Positions 1-7,247 of a stretch of 64,000 nucleotides of DNA are shown here, piece by piece. Every line of letters starts with the position of its first letter. Within the stretch, counting starts at the first letter, position 1. The notes under the pieces are model-generated. The model saw only the letters and a list, made by a program, of their open reading frames with translations. It did no database searches and was not told the origin of the DNA. Both the position numbers and the translations under genes were made by a program. The DNA is from JADJYF01 sp965278995 (GTDB taxonomy: Bacteria > Pseudomonadota > Gammaproteobacteria > Ga0077536), in NCBI GenBank assembly GCA_965278995.1, contig OZ257136.1:1116001-1180000 (forward strand), written 5' to 3'.

Positions 1-222
1 CCAGAAGCGCAATGTGACGGCCCAGAATTCGCTGATCGCGGCGGCACCGGCGATCAGTAGCAAATATCCGAGCAGCAGTAGCAGGAGCGGATGAAACACG
101 CTGGCGGACCTGAAATCGAGCCGTCGCAGTGCGCGATGACGCCGGATCAGCAGTCCGGATTGATTTCGGTAGCGTAGGCGATCGAGGATGCCGCGCGGTA
201 GATGGCGCCAGTCAGCTTGCAT
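1..222 (-). CDS. Membrane protein, N-terminal part only (cut by window edge)
   Basis: This is the first 74 codons of a gene that runs off the left edge. The start ATG (222-220) shares its A with the TGA of the upstream barrel gene, so the two are translationally coupled. The protein begins with a basic stretch of about 40 residues rich in Arg, followed by a Leu-rich hydrophobic segment at about residues 45-64 that looks like a transmembrane helix. Not enough is visible to assign a family. Genes beside YaiO-like barrels are often polysaccharide glycosyltransferases, so a membrane-bound exopolysaccharide enzyme is one possibility, by context only. Confidence 0.6.
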   Translation of the reverse strand, partial: MQADWRHLPRGILDRLRYRNQSGLLIRRHRALRRLDFRSASVFHPLLLLLLGYLLLIAGAAAISEFWAVTLRFW

Positions 223-1055
223 CAGAACTCCGAGAAAATGCCGATTTCGACGCCGCGCTGGTCGTAGGCGCTGCTCTGAAAACCAGCTGCGGCCACGTTG
301 ACGCCCCATTGGCGGCCGACCCATTGTTTCCAGGTTGCACGGACTTCGTAGAATTCGATGTCGACTTGAAAACGCTGGGCGCTGAGCACCTGATAGGCCT
401 GAGTTCCGCCACCGAAACGGACGCTGAAGGCGCGCTGTTGCGGCTGCAGATAGGAAACCGCAGCGTAACCGGCATTCGAGATGACCGACCCCGGATCGCT
501 CTGATTGAGCGTCGTTCCGATCTGGAACAGCCAAGGGCTGCGCGTGTAATAAATCGCTTCGAGGTTCAAGCCGATATCGGAATGCGCGTCCTTGGCGTCG
601 AAATACGACACGCCGACGGTCGTGACGAGTTGGCTGGCCGCAAGCCATTTTCGTGACACGCTGGCATCGCCGCGGACGCTCGGCCAGAAGAAACCACCCG
701 CGCTCGAGCCCACCGAGGCCTGGCCGTACCAGCGATCGCTGAAGGTGTGGACATGGCCGACCGCACCATAGGTGCCGTCGTCGTCAAACCGGCTCAGTTC
801 GACGATTTCTCCGAACCATTGATTGGCTGCGTCAGGGGTATGACGTCCGCGCCAGTAGACGCCGTAAGTCGAGGCAAAATCGTTATCGAGGTCGTAGGCA
901 ATGCCGCCCGCTTCGAGCTGAGTCCGCGGCGGTTCAGCCCTTACCGGATGGTTGAATGACAGGCAGCCGAGCATGACGGTCCACAGCAGCGCCGACTGTC
1001 GGGCAGGCAGGTCTCGCTGGGAACGAGCGGGGTGGTGGTCGTAGCGCGTTGCCAA
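222..1055 (-). CDS. YaiO-like outer-membrane beta-barrel protein
   Basis: About 277 residues. The N-terminus has a basic region and then a hydrophobic stretch ending in PVRA (near residue 40), which reads as a signal peptide; the true start may be the internal Met at residue 28. The rest alternates aromatic and polar residues in short strands (for example YGVYWRGRH and DRWYGQASVG) and ends in Phe, as outer-membrane barrels do. The pattern resembles the YaiO barrel family, which sits in surface-polysaccharide loci. It overlaps the next gene by one base (TGATG), so the two probably act together. The function is inferred from family and context, not from a motif. Confidence 0.65.
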   Translation of the reverse strand: MATRYDHHPARSQRDLPARQSALLWTVMLGCLSFNHPVRAEPPRTQLEAGGIAYDLDNDFASTYGVYWRGRHTPDAANQWFGEIVELSRFDDDGTYGAVGHVHTFSDRWYGQASVGSSAGGFFWPSVRGDASVSRKWLAASQLVTTVGVSYFDAKDAHSDIGLNLEAIYYTRSPWLFQIGTTLNQSDPGSVISNAGYAAVSYLQPQQRAFSVRFGGGTQAYQVLSAQRFQVDIEFYEVRATWKQWVGRQWGVNVAAAGFQSSAYDQRGVEIGIFSEF

Positions 1056-1069
1056 AGTGCCTGCCGGTT

Positions 1070-1150
1070 GAAATCTGATCTACTATAAATATCCTAATAC
1101 TATCATATAAATATAGATACTTCTTAAACATGAATATGGTTAAACGGTCG
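1070..1150. promoter_or_regulatory. AT-rich intergenic segment, probable promoter region of the barrel gene
   Basis: Within an otherwise GC-rich window this roughly 80-base stretch is strongly AT-rich, with several overlapping TATAAA/TAATAC/TATAAT-like words (1082-1120). It lies just upstream of the minus-strand barrel gene, so a promoter or a silencer-protein binding region is likely. I cannot pick a single -35/-10 pair with confidence. Confidence 0.4.
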
Positions 1151-1187
1151 TAAGCCACGGGCAAAGCTTGCGGGTGCGTGCCTGGTC

Positions 1188-2000
1188 TCAGTGCGACAGC
1201 CCGGCGTGTTCACTCAGGCGCTGCAGTTCGCCGCTGTCACGCAAGGCGGTGATGGTTTCGTTGATCAGTGCCAGCAGGGCTGGATTTCCCTTGGCGACCG
1301 CCACCGCATACTGTTCTGTCGTGAGCACTGGCGAGCGTTTGAGGGCGCCAGGATGGGCCGCGAGATAGGCATCGAGATTGACCGCCAGGTTCAACAGACC
1401 GTCGATGTTACCGGCGACAATAGCCGCGGCAGCATCCTCAAAGCTTTCGAAATCAATTATTTGTGGGGCTCTGCCCGGCGGAAAGTCGGTCGCGCTCAGG
1501 GCTTCGAGGCCATCGCGGTCGTTGTGTCTGATGCGACCAAGTCGTCTGTCTGCGAGGTCAGTCCAGGTCGTGATTTGCCCATCACTGCGCTGCAGCAATG
1601 CCAGTCCGCTTTCGAAATAGGGCTGCGAGAAATCGACCGTCAGCGCGGCCGCCGGGGAGATGCGATGCATGGCGATGCCGAGGTCGACTGCGCCGCTCGC
1701 GACGGCCGGCAGTCGGTCCGGTTTACGCATGCTGCGCAGCTCGATTTTGTCAGCGTCGCCAAGAACGTGCCCAGCCATGGCATGGGCGAGCTCAATCTCG
1801 AATCGGCGTTTGGGAAAATGCGCCGGATCACGATGCCCGGCTTGCTCGCGCGCACCCTGGTTCTTGACGCTGACGATGATCCGGTCACGTTCGCGAATGC
1901 GCGCGAGAGCGTCATCTGCGGTCGCCGGCAGCGCGGCGATCAGGACCAGCACAGCGAAGGTACGGGTATAGCATGTCATTTTCGGCGCTCTGTACGGCAT
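1188..2000 (-). CDS. Periplasmic solute-binding protein, family 3 (amino-acid type)
   Basis: About 270 residues. The start at 2000 overlaps the TGA of the upstream STAS-like gene by one base, which favours it over an in-frame Met 63 bases upstream. A signal peptide is visible (hydrophobic FAVLVLIAALPATA, cleavage near residue 25). The mature part has the PBPb/SBP_bac_3 layout: IIVSVKNQG near the N-terminus, an FEIELAHAMAG segment, a VDLGIAMHRIS segment where the family has its ligand-pocket loop, and VDFSQPYFESGLAL, the common 'F(S/T)xPY' motif. No permease or ATPase genes are adjacent, so it is either an orphan receptor or feeds a transporter encoded elsewhere. The ligand cannot be read from the sequence. 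Confidence 0.8.
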   Translation of the reverse strand: MPYRAPKMTCYTRTFAVLVLIAALPATADDALARIRERDRIIVSVKNQGAREQAGHRDPAHFPKRRFEIELAHAMAGHVLGDADKIELRSMRKPDRLPAVASGAVDLGIAMHRISPAAALTVDFSQPYFESGLALLQRSDGQITTWTDLADRRLGRIRHNDRDGLEALSATDFPPGRAPQIIDFESFEDAAAAIVAGNIDGLLNLAVNLDAYLAAHPGALKRSPVLTTEQYAVAVAKGNPALLALINETITALRDSGELQRLSEHAGLSH

Positions 2001-2383
2001 CACGTTTCCTTGGTACGGACCTGAATCCAACTGCGCGCGTCGTTGGCCTGGGCAAAGAAACACAGGTCGAGTCCAACAAGGCGCTCGAAGCCCCGAAACG
2101 CGCGCGCTACGACAGACGTGCTGAACGACGGTGAAACGATGGCCAGTATGGCCGGCCCGCGCCCGCGTTTTTCGCGCACAACGAATGCGCCGAGTTCGAG
2201 CAGATGCTCGAACGGTGGCAGTTCGCTGTTACCGAGATCCCACAAAGCCGCGCGCGCCGAGGCGTAACGGCTGTCATTCCACAGCTCAGTCAAGGTCTCG
2301 CGCGCGCCGGCCAGCGTGATGTCGCCGATCACCTGGACTTGGCAGGTTCTGGTGGCAGCTTCGTACGCCAGCGTGTGTTCCAT
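2000..2383 (-). CDS. STAS/SpoIIAA-like small cytoplasmic protein
   Basis: 127 residues with no signal peptide or membrane segment. The pattern 'IGDITLAGARETL…ALWDLGNSEL…FVVREKRGRGPAILAIVS…VARAFRGF' resembles the STAS/SpoIIAA-like fold that occurs as small single-domain proteins of unknown role. Stop and start of the next gene (solute-binding protein) overlap as TGATG. I see no clear Shine-Dalgarno before the chosen ATG, so the start is tentative. The function is unknown. Confidence 0.6.
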   Translation of the reverse strand: MEHTLAYEAATRTCQVQVIGDITLAGARETLTELWNDSRYASARAALWDLGNSELPPFEHLLELGAFVVREKRGRGPAILAIVSPSFSTSVVARAFRGFERLVGLDLCFFAQANDARSWIQVRTKET

Positions 2384-2418
2384 GTGACGGCGGTGGGCCC
2401 GTCGGCTCGTGCGAATGA

Positions 2419-2814
2419 TCAGCCGCGCTGGACGAACTCGACGACGTTGCCATCCGGGTCGCGCACCATGGCAATGGTGACACCGGGCATGAATTCGTTC
2501 TTTTTGACATCGAACGGCACGCCTGCTTTCTCGCAGTCTGCGCAGACATCGTCGATATTGCTGATCGGAAATGTGAGATAGCGAAAACCAAGGGCTGACT
2601 GCAAACCGAGAACGGCTGCCGGCGGGACCTCTTTGGGGTCGACCAGCTTGATGAAGCTGTCGCCAAATGCCAGGCGATGCATGGTGCCGAACCAGAGCGG
2701 CATCTCCTGCACTTTCTTCAAGCCCAGGACGCCGACATAGAAGTCAAGGCTTGCCGCGATATCCTTGACTAGCATGCCGATGTCGACGGCATTTTTGGCG
2801 GGTTGCATGCCCAT
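2419..2814 (-). CDS. VOC (glyoxalase/bleomycin-resistance fold) protein
   Basis: 131 residues from the ATG at 2814, chosen because GGAG lies ten bases upstream; another ATG lies at 2808. Two beta-alpha-beta-beta-beta modules typical of the vicinal-oxygen-chelate superfamily are visible: 'IGMLVKDIAASLDFYVGVLGL' at the N-terminus and 'VRDPDGNVVEFVQRG' at the C-terminus, the latter with the Glu that often binds metal. The superfamily covers lyases, dioxygenases and resistance proteins, so the substrate cannot be assigned. It lies 35 bases before the STAS-like gene on the same strand and may be co-transcribed. Confidence 0.8.
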   Translation of the reverse strand: MGMQPAKNAVDIGMLVKDIAASLDFYVGVLGLKKVQEMPLWFGTMHRLAFGDSFIKLVDPKEVPPAAVLGLQSALGFRYLTFPISNIDDVCADCEKAGVPFDVKKNEFMPGVTIAMVRDPDGNVVEFVQRG

Positions 2815-2922
2815 GTATTCACTACTCCGCGCGATGGCATAAAGGGGTTGCATGAGTGTAGTCCTCGGGCGCGTCCGCGCCAAGGAACGTCGGCGTCCTC
2901 GCCCGCAATGTTCGACCGGATG

Positions 2923-3240
2923 TTAGCCGGCTTGATAGAACGCAGGCGCGCTCAGGATTTTGTTTTCCTGGTGCTGTATCAGCGCATAGACTGCTTCGGC
3001 ATACAGCGGCCAGGCCGGATCGGCCAGCATGGCGGCACGACGGCTGGCCCTGTCGGCCAGATCCCTGTATCGCCACAGGTGTACAACCTGATTCAACTGA
3101 CCGATATCGGTGGATGTATACCAGCCGACGCAATCGCCGAGGTACTGCTGCTGCAACGGCCAGCCGTGGCTTGCATAGATCTCGAGAAAGGATTTCATCC
3201 TGCCGGGGTGGAGCGTGTAGGTGCGATGGTCGACAATCAT
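2923..3240 (-). CDS. NIPSNAP-family protein
   Basis: 105 residues from ATG 3240, with AAGGA at good spacing upstream (revcomp of 3248-3252). The sequence 'DHRTYTLHPGRMKSFLEIYASHG', then a central 'VHLWRYRDLADRASRRAAM' and a 'W' rich C-terminal part match the NIPSNAP (dimeric alpha-beta barrel) domain. Bacterial members are poorly characterised. The gene starts 10 bases after the stop of the exported protein at 3251-3661 and probably shares its transcript. Confidence 0.8.
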   Translation of the reverse strand: MIVDHRTYTLHPGRMKSFLEIYASHGWPLQQQYLGDCVGWYTSTDIGQLNQVVHLWRYRDLADRASRRAAMLADPAWPLYAEAVYALIQHQENKILSAPAFYQAG

Positions 3241-3250
3241 TGATAGGTCC

Positions 3251-3661
3251 TTAAAGTTCGAGCTGATACACCTCTGCAAACGTTTCGTATTCAGTACGCC
3301 AGCTGACGGAGGTATCGCCTTTGGCATTCATTCCGAGAAAATTGACCAGCCGATAGAGCCACTGGTCGAGCGAATGCCATTCGACCAGTTCCTGCTCCGC
3401 AGCGTCATTGCGCCCGAGGACGGATTGTGCCGACAGCTTGCAATGCGCCGCTTCGAGCATCAGTAGCTCGAGTTGATGATGCACTTTGCGTAATTCGTTC
3501 GCTGTTACCTCGCGGGCGTAATAGGGCGCAAGCAGGCTGCGCACGCTGTGCGGAACGCTCTCGGCGGTGTGGCCGCAGTCAGTGTCAGTGGCAGCGATTG
3601 CGGGCGCTGCAATGACAGCAAGGAGCAGGGCAATGACGAGCGGATAACGGGCCGAGAACAT
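3251..3661 (-). CDS. Small exported protein of unknown function
   Basis: 136 residues from the ATG at 3661. The N-terminus is a clear signal peptide (basic start, hydrophobic VIALLLAVIAAP, AxA cleavage near residue 24). The mature part is mostly helical with several His and Leu and two Cys (in DCGH and AHCK) that could form a disulfide. I recognise no domain. It is followed after 10 bases by the NIPSNAP gene, suggesting a two-gene unit. Confidence 0.6.
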   Translation of the reverse strand: MFSARYPLVIALLLAVIAAPAIAATDTDCGHTAESVPHSVRSLLAPYYAREVTANELRKVHHQLELLMLEAAHCKLSAQSVLGRNDAAEQELVEWHSLDQWLYRLVNFLGMNAKGDTSVSWRTEYETFAEVYQLEL

Positions 3662-3847
3662 GCGTGCTGACCTCACTGGATGGGGTTGGCTACAGGCCAG
3701 CGGCCTGGGCACCACGTATTTGCCAGGCGATCCTAATCGATTTTGGCGGCAGCGACACCGTGGCGCGGGTCGTCTGGCAGCGTCGTTACTGCCTCCCGCG
3801 GGGCATGGTAACCTGCATCAGCTCTCATCGCGGCAGTGGAATTACTT

Positions 3848-4603
3848 ATGCGTCTCGCCGGCAAACGGGCCGTCATCACTGGCGCCAGCAGCGGTATCGG
3901 GCGCGCGCTCGCCGTTGCTTTCGCTGCCGAAGGGGCGAACGTCGTCGTCAACTACGCGCATTCAGCCATGAGTGCCGAAGCAGTGGTTCATCACATCCGT
4001 GCGTCTGGCGGCATGGCCTGCGCCATCCAAGGCGACGTTGCCGATGTCGTTGCCGTGGAGCATCTCGTCGCCGCCGCCGCCGCCGCGCTGGGCGAGATCG
4101 ACATCTGGGCCAATATTGCCGGCGCCGATATTCTCACCGGTGAGGCCGCGAAGCTGAGCGACTACGCCAAACTCGCCCGTCTGCTCGACGTCGACTTGCG
4201 TGGAACGATGCTGTGCTCGTGGGCGGTCGCTCCATTGATGCGCGTGGCCGGTCAGGGCGTTATTCTCAACATGTCATGGGATTTGGCGCTCCGTGGCATG
4301 GGCGAGCGCAATCCGGAGATGTTTGCCGCGGCCAAAGCCGGGGTCACCGGTTTCACGCGATCACTGGCGCGTTCATTGGCGCCAGTGATACGTGTGAACG
4401 AAGTGGCGCCGGGCTGGATTGCGACGGCGTTTGCCGAAGAATCGATGGCGAGCGTTTATCGTGAGCAGGTCATCGCAGCAACGCCGCTGGGTCGCTTCGG
4501 TACGCCAGAGGATGTCGCCGCCGCCGCTGTCTACCTGTGTTCTGACGAAGCCGCATTCGTGACCGGGCAGACGCTGAAAATCAACGGTGGCCTGTCGAGC
4601 TAG
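3848..4603 (+). CDS. Short-chain dehydrogenase/reductase-like protein with altered active site
   Basis: 251 residues from ATG 3848; a GTG lies 12 bases upstream in frame. The Rossmann fingerprint TGASSGIG (residues 11-18) and the structural NxAG motif (NIAG, 89-92) are intact, and the C-terminus has the usual 'PGWIATAF…FGTPEDVA…LCSDEAAFVTGQTLKINGG'. The catalytic YxxxK motif, however, reads FAAAK (Phe159, Lys163), so the catalytic Tyr is missing. The Ser position is also unclear because the segment reads NMSWD. Classical SDRs such as FabG need this Tyr. The protein may therefore be inactive as a reductase, or use another mechanism. It stands alone between minus-strand genes. Confidence 0.8.
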   Translation: MRLAGKRAVITGASSGIGRALAVAFAAEGANVVVNYAHSAMSAEAVVHHIRASGGMACAIQGDVADVVAVEHLVAAAAAALGEIDIWANIAGADILTGEAAKLSDYAKLARLLDVDLRGTMLCSWAVAPLMRVAGQGVILNMSWDLALRGMGERNPEMFAAAKAGVTGFTRSLARSLAPVIRVNEVAPGWIATAFAEESMASVYREQVIAATPLGRFGTPEDVAAAAVYLCSDEAAFVTGQTLKINGGLSS

Positions 4604-4623
4604 CAGCCTGTTAGCGAATCGTG

Positions 4624-5916
4624 TCAAACATCCCGCGCCAGACGAATTCCGCTGAACGCCCAGCGCTGGTGCGGATAGAAAAAATTGCGGTAGCTCGCGC
4701 GGACGTGGCCGTCCGGGGTCACGCAGCAGCCGCCTTTCAGCACCATCTGATTGCTCATGAACTTGCCGTTGTATTCGCCGACCGCGCCAGATGCGACTCT
4801 GAAGCCGGGGTAGGGAAGATAAGCTGACGACGTCCATTCCCAGACCTCGCCGAACAGTTGTAGTAGCGTTCCTGCGCTTGCACTTTTATCCTGCATGGCG
4901 CGCGGTTGAAGATAGCCCGTTGCAGCGAAATTACCGGTCACAGCGTGTCCGGCTGCAGCCGCTTCCCATTCGAATTCTGTCGGCAATCGCGCGCCGGCCC
5001 AACTCGCATAGGCGTCGGCTTCGTAGTGGCTCACATGGCACACCGGCGCCTGCTGATCGAGTGTTTCGAAACCGCCCAGTGTGAACGTCTGCCATTCGCC
5101 ATCGCGTTCACGCCAGTAGGCCGGCATGCACCAATCTTCATGCACACGGGTCGCCCAGCCGTCGGCCAGCCACCAGCGAGGATCGTGATAACCGCCAGCC
5201 TCGATGAACGCCAGATACTCGCCATTGGTCACGGGTCGATTCGCCAGTTCGAACGGGGCGAGCAGAACAGCGTGGCGGGGCGTTTCGTTGTCGAAATGAA
5301 AGCCGCTTTCGTCACTCCCCGGCGCGACGCCGACTTCGACTATTCCGGGCGCCAGCGCAAGCCAGGCCAGTGGCGCCGCTGCAGGCAGCAGCGGGCGCTG
5401 CAACCCGCGATAGACCACGTCGAGCGGATTCAGGGACAGCAGATGCTTGATATCCATGAGCAGCAACTCCTGATGCTGCTCTTCGTGCGCCAGACCAAGT
5501 TCGACCAACGCCCTCACAGAGTCCCGATCGCGCTCCAGCATCACGGCGATGCGCTGATCGACAGCTGCTCGGTAAGCGCAGACTTCGGCCAGTGACGGTC
5601 GTGTGAGCAGGCCGCGTTGCGCGCGCGGGAACTGGGTGCCGATACCGTTGTAGTACGAGTTGAACAGATCGCGGAAAGCCGGATGGTACGGTGTGAAAGC
5701 AGCTTCGTGCTGCGCCAGCACGAAGGTCTCAAAAAACCAGGTGACATGGGCCAGGTGCCATTTTGCCGGGCTGGCGTCCGGCATCGACTGCGCGCAGGCA
5801 TCTTCTGCCGTGAGCGGGGCGACGAGCGCCAATGAGCGGGCGCGGGTCGCTGCGTAGCGCTCGGCAAGTCCGGCTGATGCAGGGTGCGTATCGTGTAACG
5901 GGACAGTGACGGCCAT
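4624..5916 (-). CDS. egtB: EgtB-like non-heme iron sulfoxide synthase
   Basis: 430 residues. The N-terminal DinB-like half carries the iron-binding histidines: WHLAH near residues 53-57 and HEEQHQE at 144-150. The C-terminal half (from about 190) is an FGE-sulfatase domain with 'GGYHDPRWWLADGW', 'RLPTEFEWEAAA', 'EVWEWTSSAY' and 'RNFFYPHQRW'. This is the layout of ergothioneine synthase EgtB, which joins hercynine to a thiol with O2; the related SenA (selenoneine) has the same architecture. The length suits EgtB, not the longer OvoA. No hercynine methyltransferase (EgtD) is in the window. It is the last gene of the arsM-led run, 17 bases after the NRDE gene. Confidence 0.85.
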   Translation of the reverse strand: MAVTVPLHDTHPASAGLAERYAATRARSLALVAPLTAEDACAQSMPDASPAKWHLAHVTWFFETFVLAQHEAAFTPYHPAFRDLFNSYYNGIGTQFPRAQRGLLTRPSLAEVCAYRAAVDQRIAVMLERDRDSVRALVELGLAHEEQHQELLLMDIKHLLSLNPLDVVYRGLQRPLLPAAAPLAWLALAPGIVEVGVAPGSDESGFHFDNETPRHAVLLAPFELANRPVTNGEYLAFIEAGGYHDPRWWLADGWATRVHEDWCMPAYWRERDGEWQTFTLGGFETLDQQAPVCHVSHYEADAYASWAGARLPTEFEWEAAAAGHAVTGNFAATGYLQPRAMQDKSASAGTLLQLFGEVWEWTSSAYLPYPGFRVASGAVGEYNGKFMSNQMVLKGGCCVTPDGHVRASYRNFFYPHQRWAFSGIRLARDV

Positions 5917-5933
5917 GAACAGATTCCTCTGCG

Positions 5934-6716
5934 TCAGGACAACAGCACGAACTCGTGCACGCTGTCGCCGCTCACGGCGCCGGTGGCGTCATAGCGGCGT
6001 TCATGAAAGCGTACCTGGCCGTCACGCGTGATCAGTACCACGCTCGAGCAGCGCGTACCGTAAGTTGTGCCGTCGATAAAAATCGATGACAGCACGCGTT
6101 CGAGTTCACGACCGACGCCGGTGTCCGGCAGGTCGCTATCATCAGCCGGTGCGGCATCCCGCAGTACGGTAAGCAGCGCTAATGACAGGTCATCCGGGGC
6201 GGCGACAGTGTCGCGCGCCATGACGTGCTTGAAGCCGGCCCGCAGGCGCTCGGTTTTCGGCCATGGCGTATCGAGCGCGGCATTGCTGAGTGTATAAATT
6301 CCGGGCTCCAGTGCATGTGGTGTGGAGGCCTGATTGGAGTACCAGTTCAAATCTGTGCCGTCGTAGGCAAGCAGATTGAAACCGTCGTAATCGCGCGCGG
6401 TGGTAGCAAGTTCGGCGTTGAATCGGGCAGCGCTGGTCGCGGCGTGCAAAAAGTCGCTGACGATGAGGCCACGCGAACGCGGTCCGCGCCGTACCCGGTT
6501 ACCGGACCGCACATTGGTTACGGTCGCAAAACGCCCGTTGACATTCACACCCAGCCAGGTGCCGCCGCTTTCGAGGTCGCGACCGGCGACGACGCCGTGC
6601 AGGTCGTCCCACGCCGCTGCTGCAGCGGTCGGGCGTGCATGGAATTCGTCGCGATTGGCCACCACGACCAGGCGATAATCGGGATCACAGTCGTGAGCGA
6701 CGAGCAGCAGACACAT
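5934..6716 (-). CDS. NRDE (TANGO2-like) family protein
   Basis: 260 residues. It begins Met-Cys-Leu-Leu and has the family's eponymous Asn-Arg-Asp-Glu at residues 21-24 (VVANRDEFHARP), followed by 'GRDLESGGTWLGVN' and 'ATVTNVR'. The Cys at position 2 is the expected N-terminal nucleophile of an Ntn-hydrolase fold after Met removal. The bacterial role is unknown; the eukaryotic homologue TANGO2 is linked to heme or lipid metabolism. Its ATG directly follows the TGA of apt (TGAATG), so the two are coupled. Confidence 0.85.
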   Translation of the reverse strand: MCLLLVAHDCDPDYRLVVVANRDEFHARPTAAAAAWDDLHGVVAGRDLESGGTWLGVNVNGRFATVTNVRSGNRVRRGPRSRGLIVSDFLHAATSAARFNAELATTARDYDGFNLLAYDGTDLNWYSNQASTPHALEPGIYTLSNAALDTPWPKTERLRAGFKHVMARDTVAAPDDLSLALLTVLRDAAPADDSDLPDTGVGRELERVLSSIFIDGTTYGTRCSSVVLITRDGQVRFHERRYDATGAVSGDSVHEFVLLS

Positions 6717-7232
6717 TCAATAGTGCACCAGCGAGTGAACCCGGGTCGCTCCAAGTGCGGAGCGTCCATGGAGAAAATCGAGCTCGATGACGAATGCTGC
6801 ACCGATTACGGTGGCGCCGGCACGTTGCGCCAGCGCAAGACTCGCGGCTGCCGTGCCACCGGTTGCGATGACGTCGTCGACCAGCAGTATTCTGTCTCTG
6901 CGGTCCAGCGCGTCTGTATGCATATGTAATTCTGCCGAGCCATATTCCAGGCTGTAGCGCACGCAATCTGTTGCTGCCGGCAGCTTGCCCGGTTTACGCA
7001 AGGGCACGAACCCGGCGTTCAATTCGCGCGCGGCCAGCGCACCGAAAATGAAGCCGCGAGCCTCCATGCCGAGCACCGCCGTGATACCGGCATTACGAAA
7101 CGGCCCGACCAGCGCAGTAATAGCGAGTTCCAGCGTCGCTGGATCCTTCAGCAGCGGGGTGAGATCCTTGAACACGATACCGGGTTGCGGAAAACCCGCG
7201 ATATCCCGGATCCTGGCTTTGATCGCTTCCAT
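6717..7232 (-). CDS. apt: Adenine phosphoribosyltransferase
   Basis: 171 residues, the usual Apt length. Apt converts adenine and PRPP to AMP in the cytoplasm (purine salvage). The motifs are 'FPQPGIVFKDLTPLL' near the N-terminus, 'GMEARGFIFG' (purine-binding loop), 'RKPGKLP', and the PRPP-binding 'ILLVDDVIATGGTA'. It starts 15 bases after the stop of the TVP38/reductase gene. In methylation-rich pathways it can recycle adenine released from S-adenosylhomocysteine, which would suit a transcript headed by a methyltransferase; that link is inference. Confidence 0.95.
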   Translation of the reverse strand: MEAIKARIRDIAGFPQPGIVFKDLTPLLKDPATLELAITALVGPFRNAGITAVLGMEARGFIFGALAARELNAGFVPLRKPGKLPAATDCVRYSLEYGSAELHMHTDALDRRDRILLVDDVIATGGTAAASLALAQRAGATVIGAAFVIELDFLHGRSALGATRVHSLVHY

Positions 7233-7247
7233 GAATGCGGTAATCCC

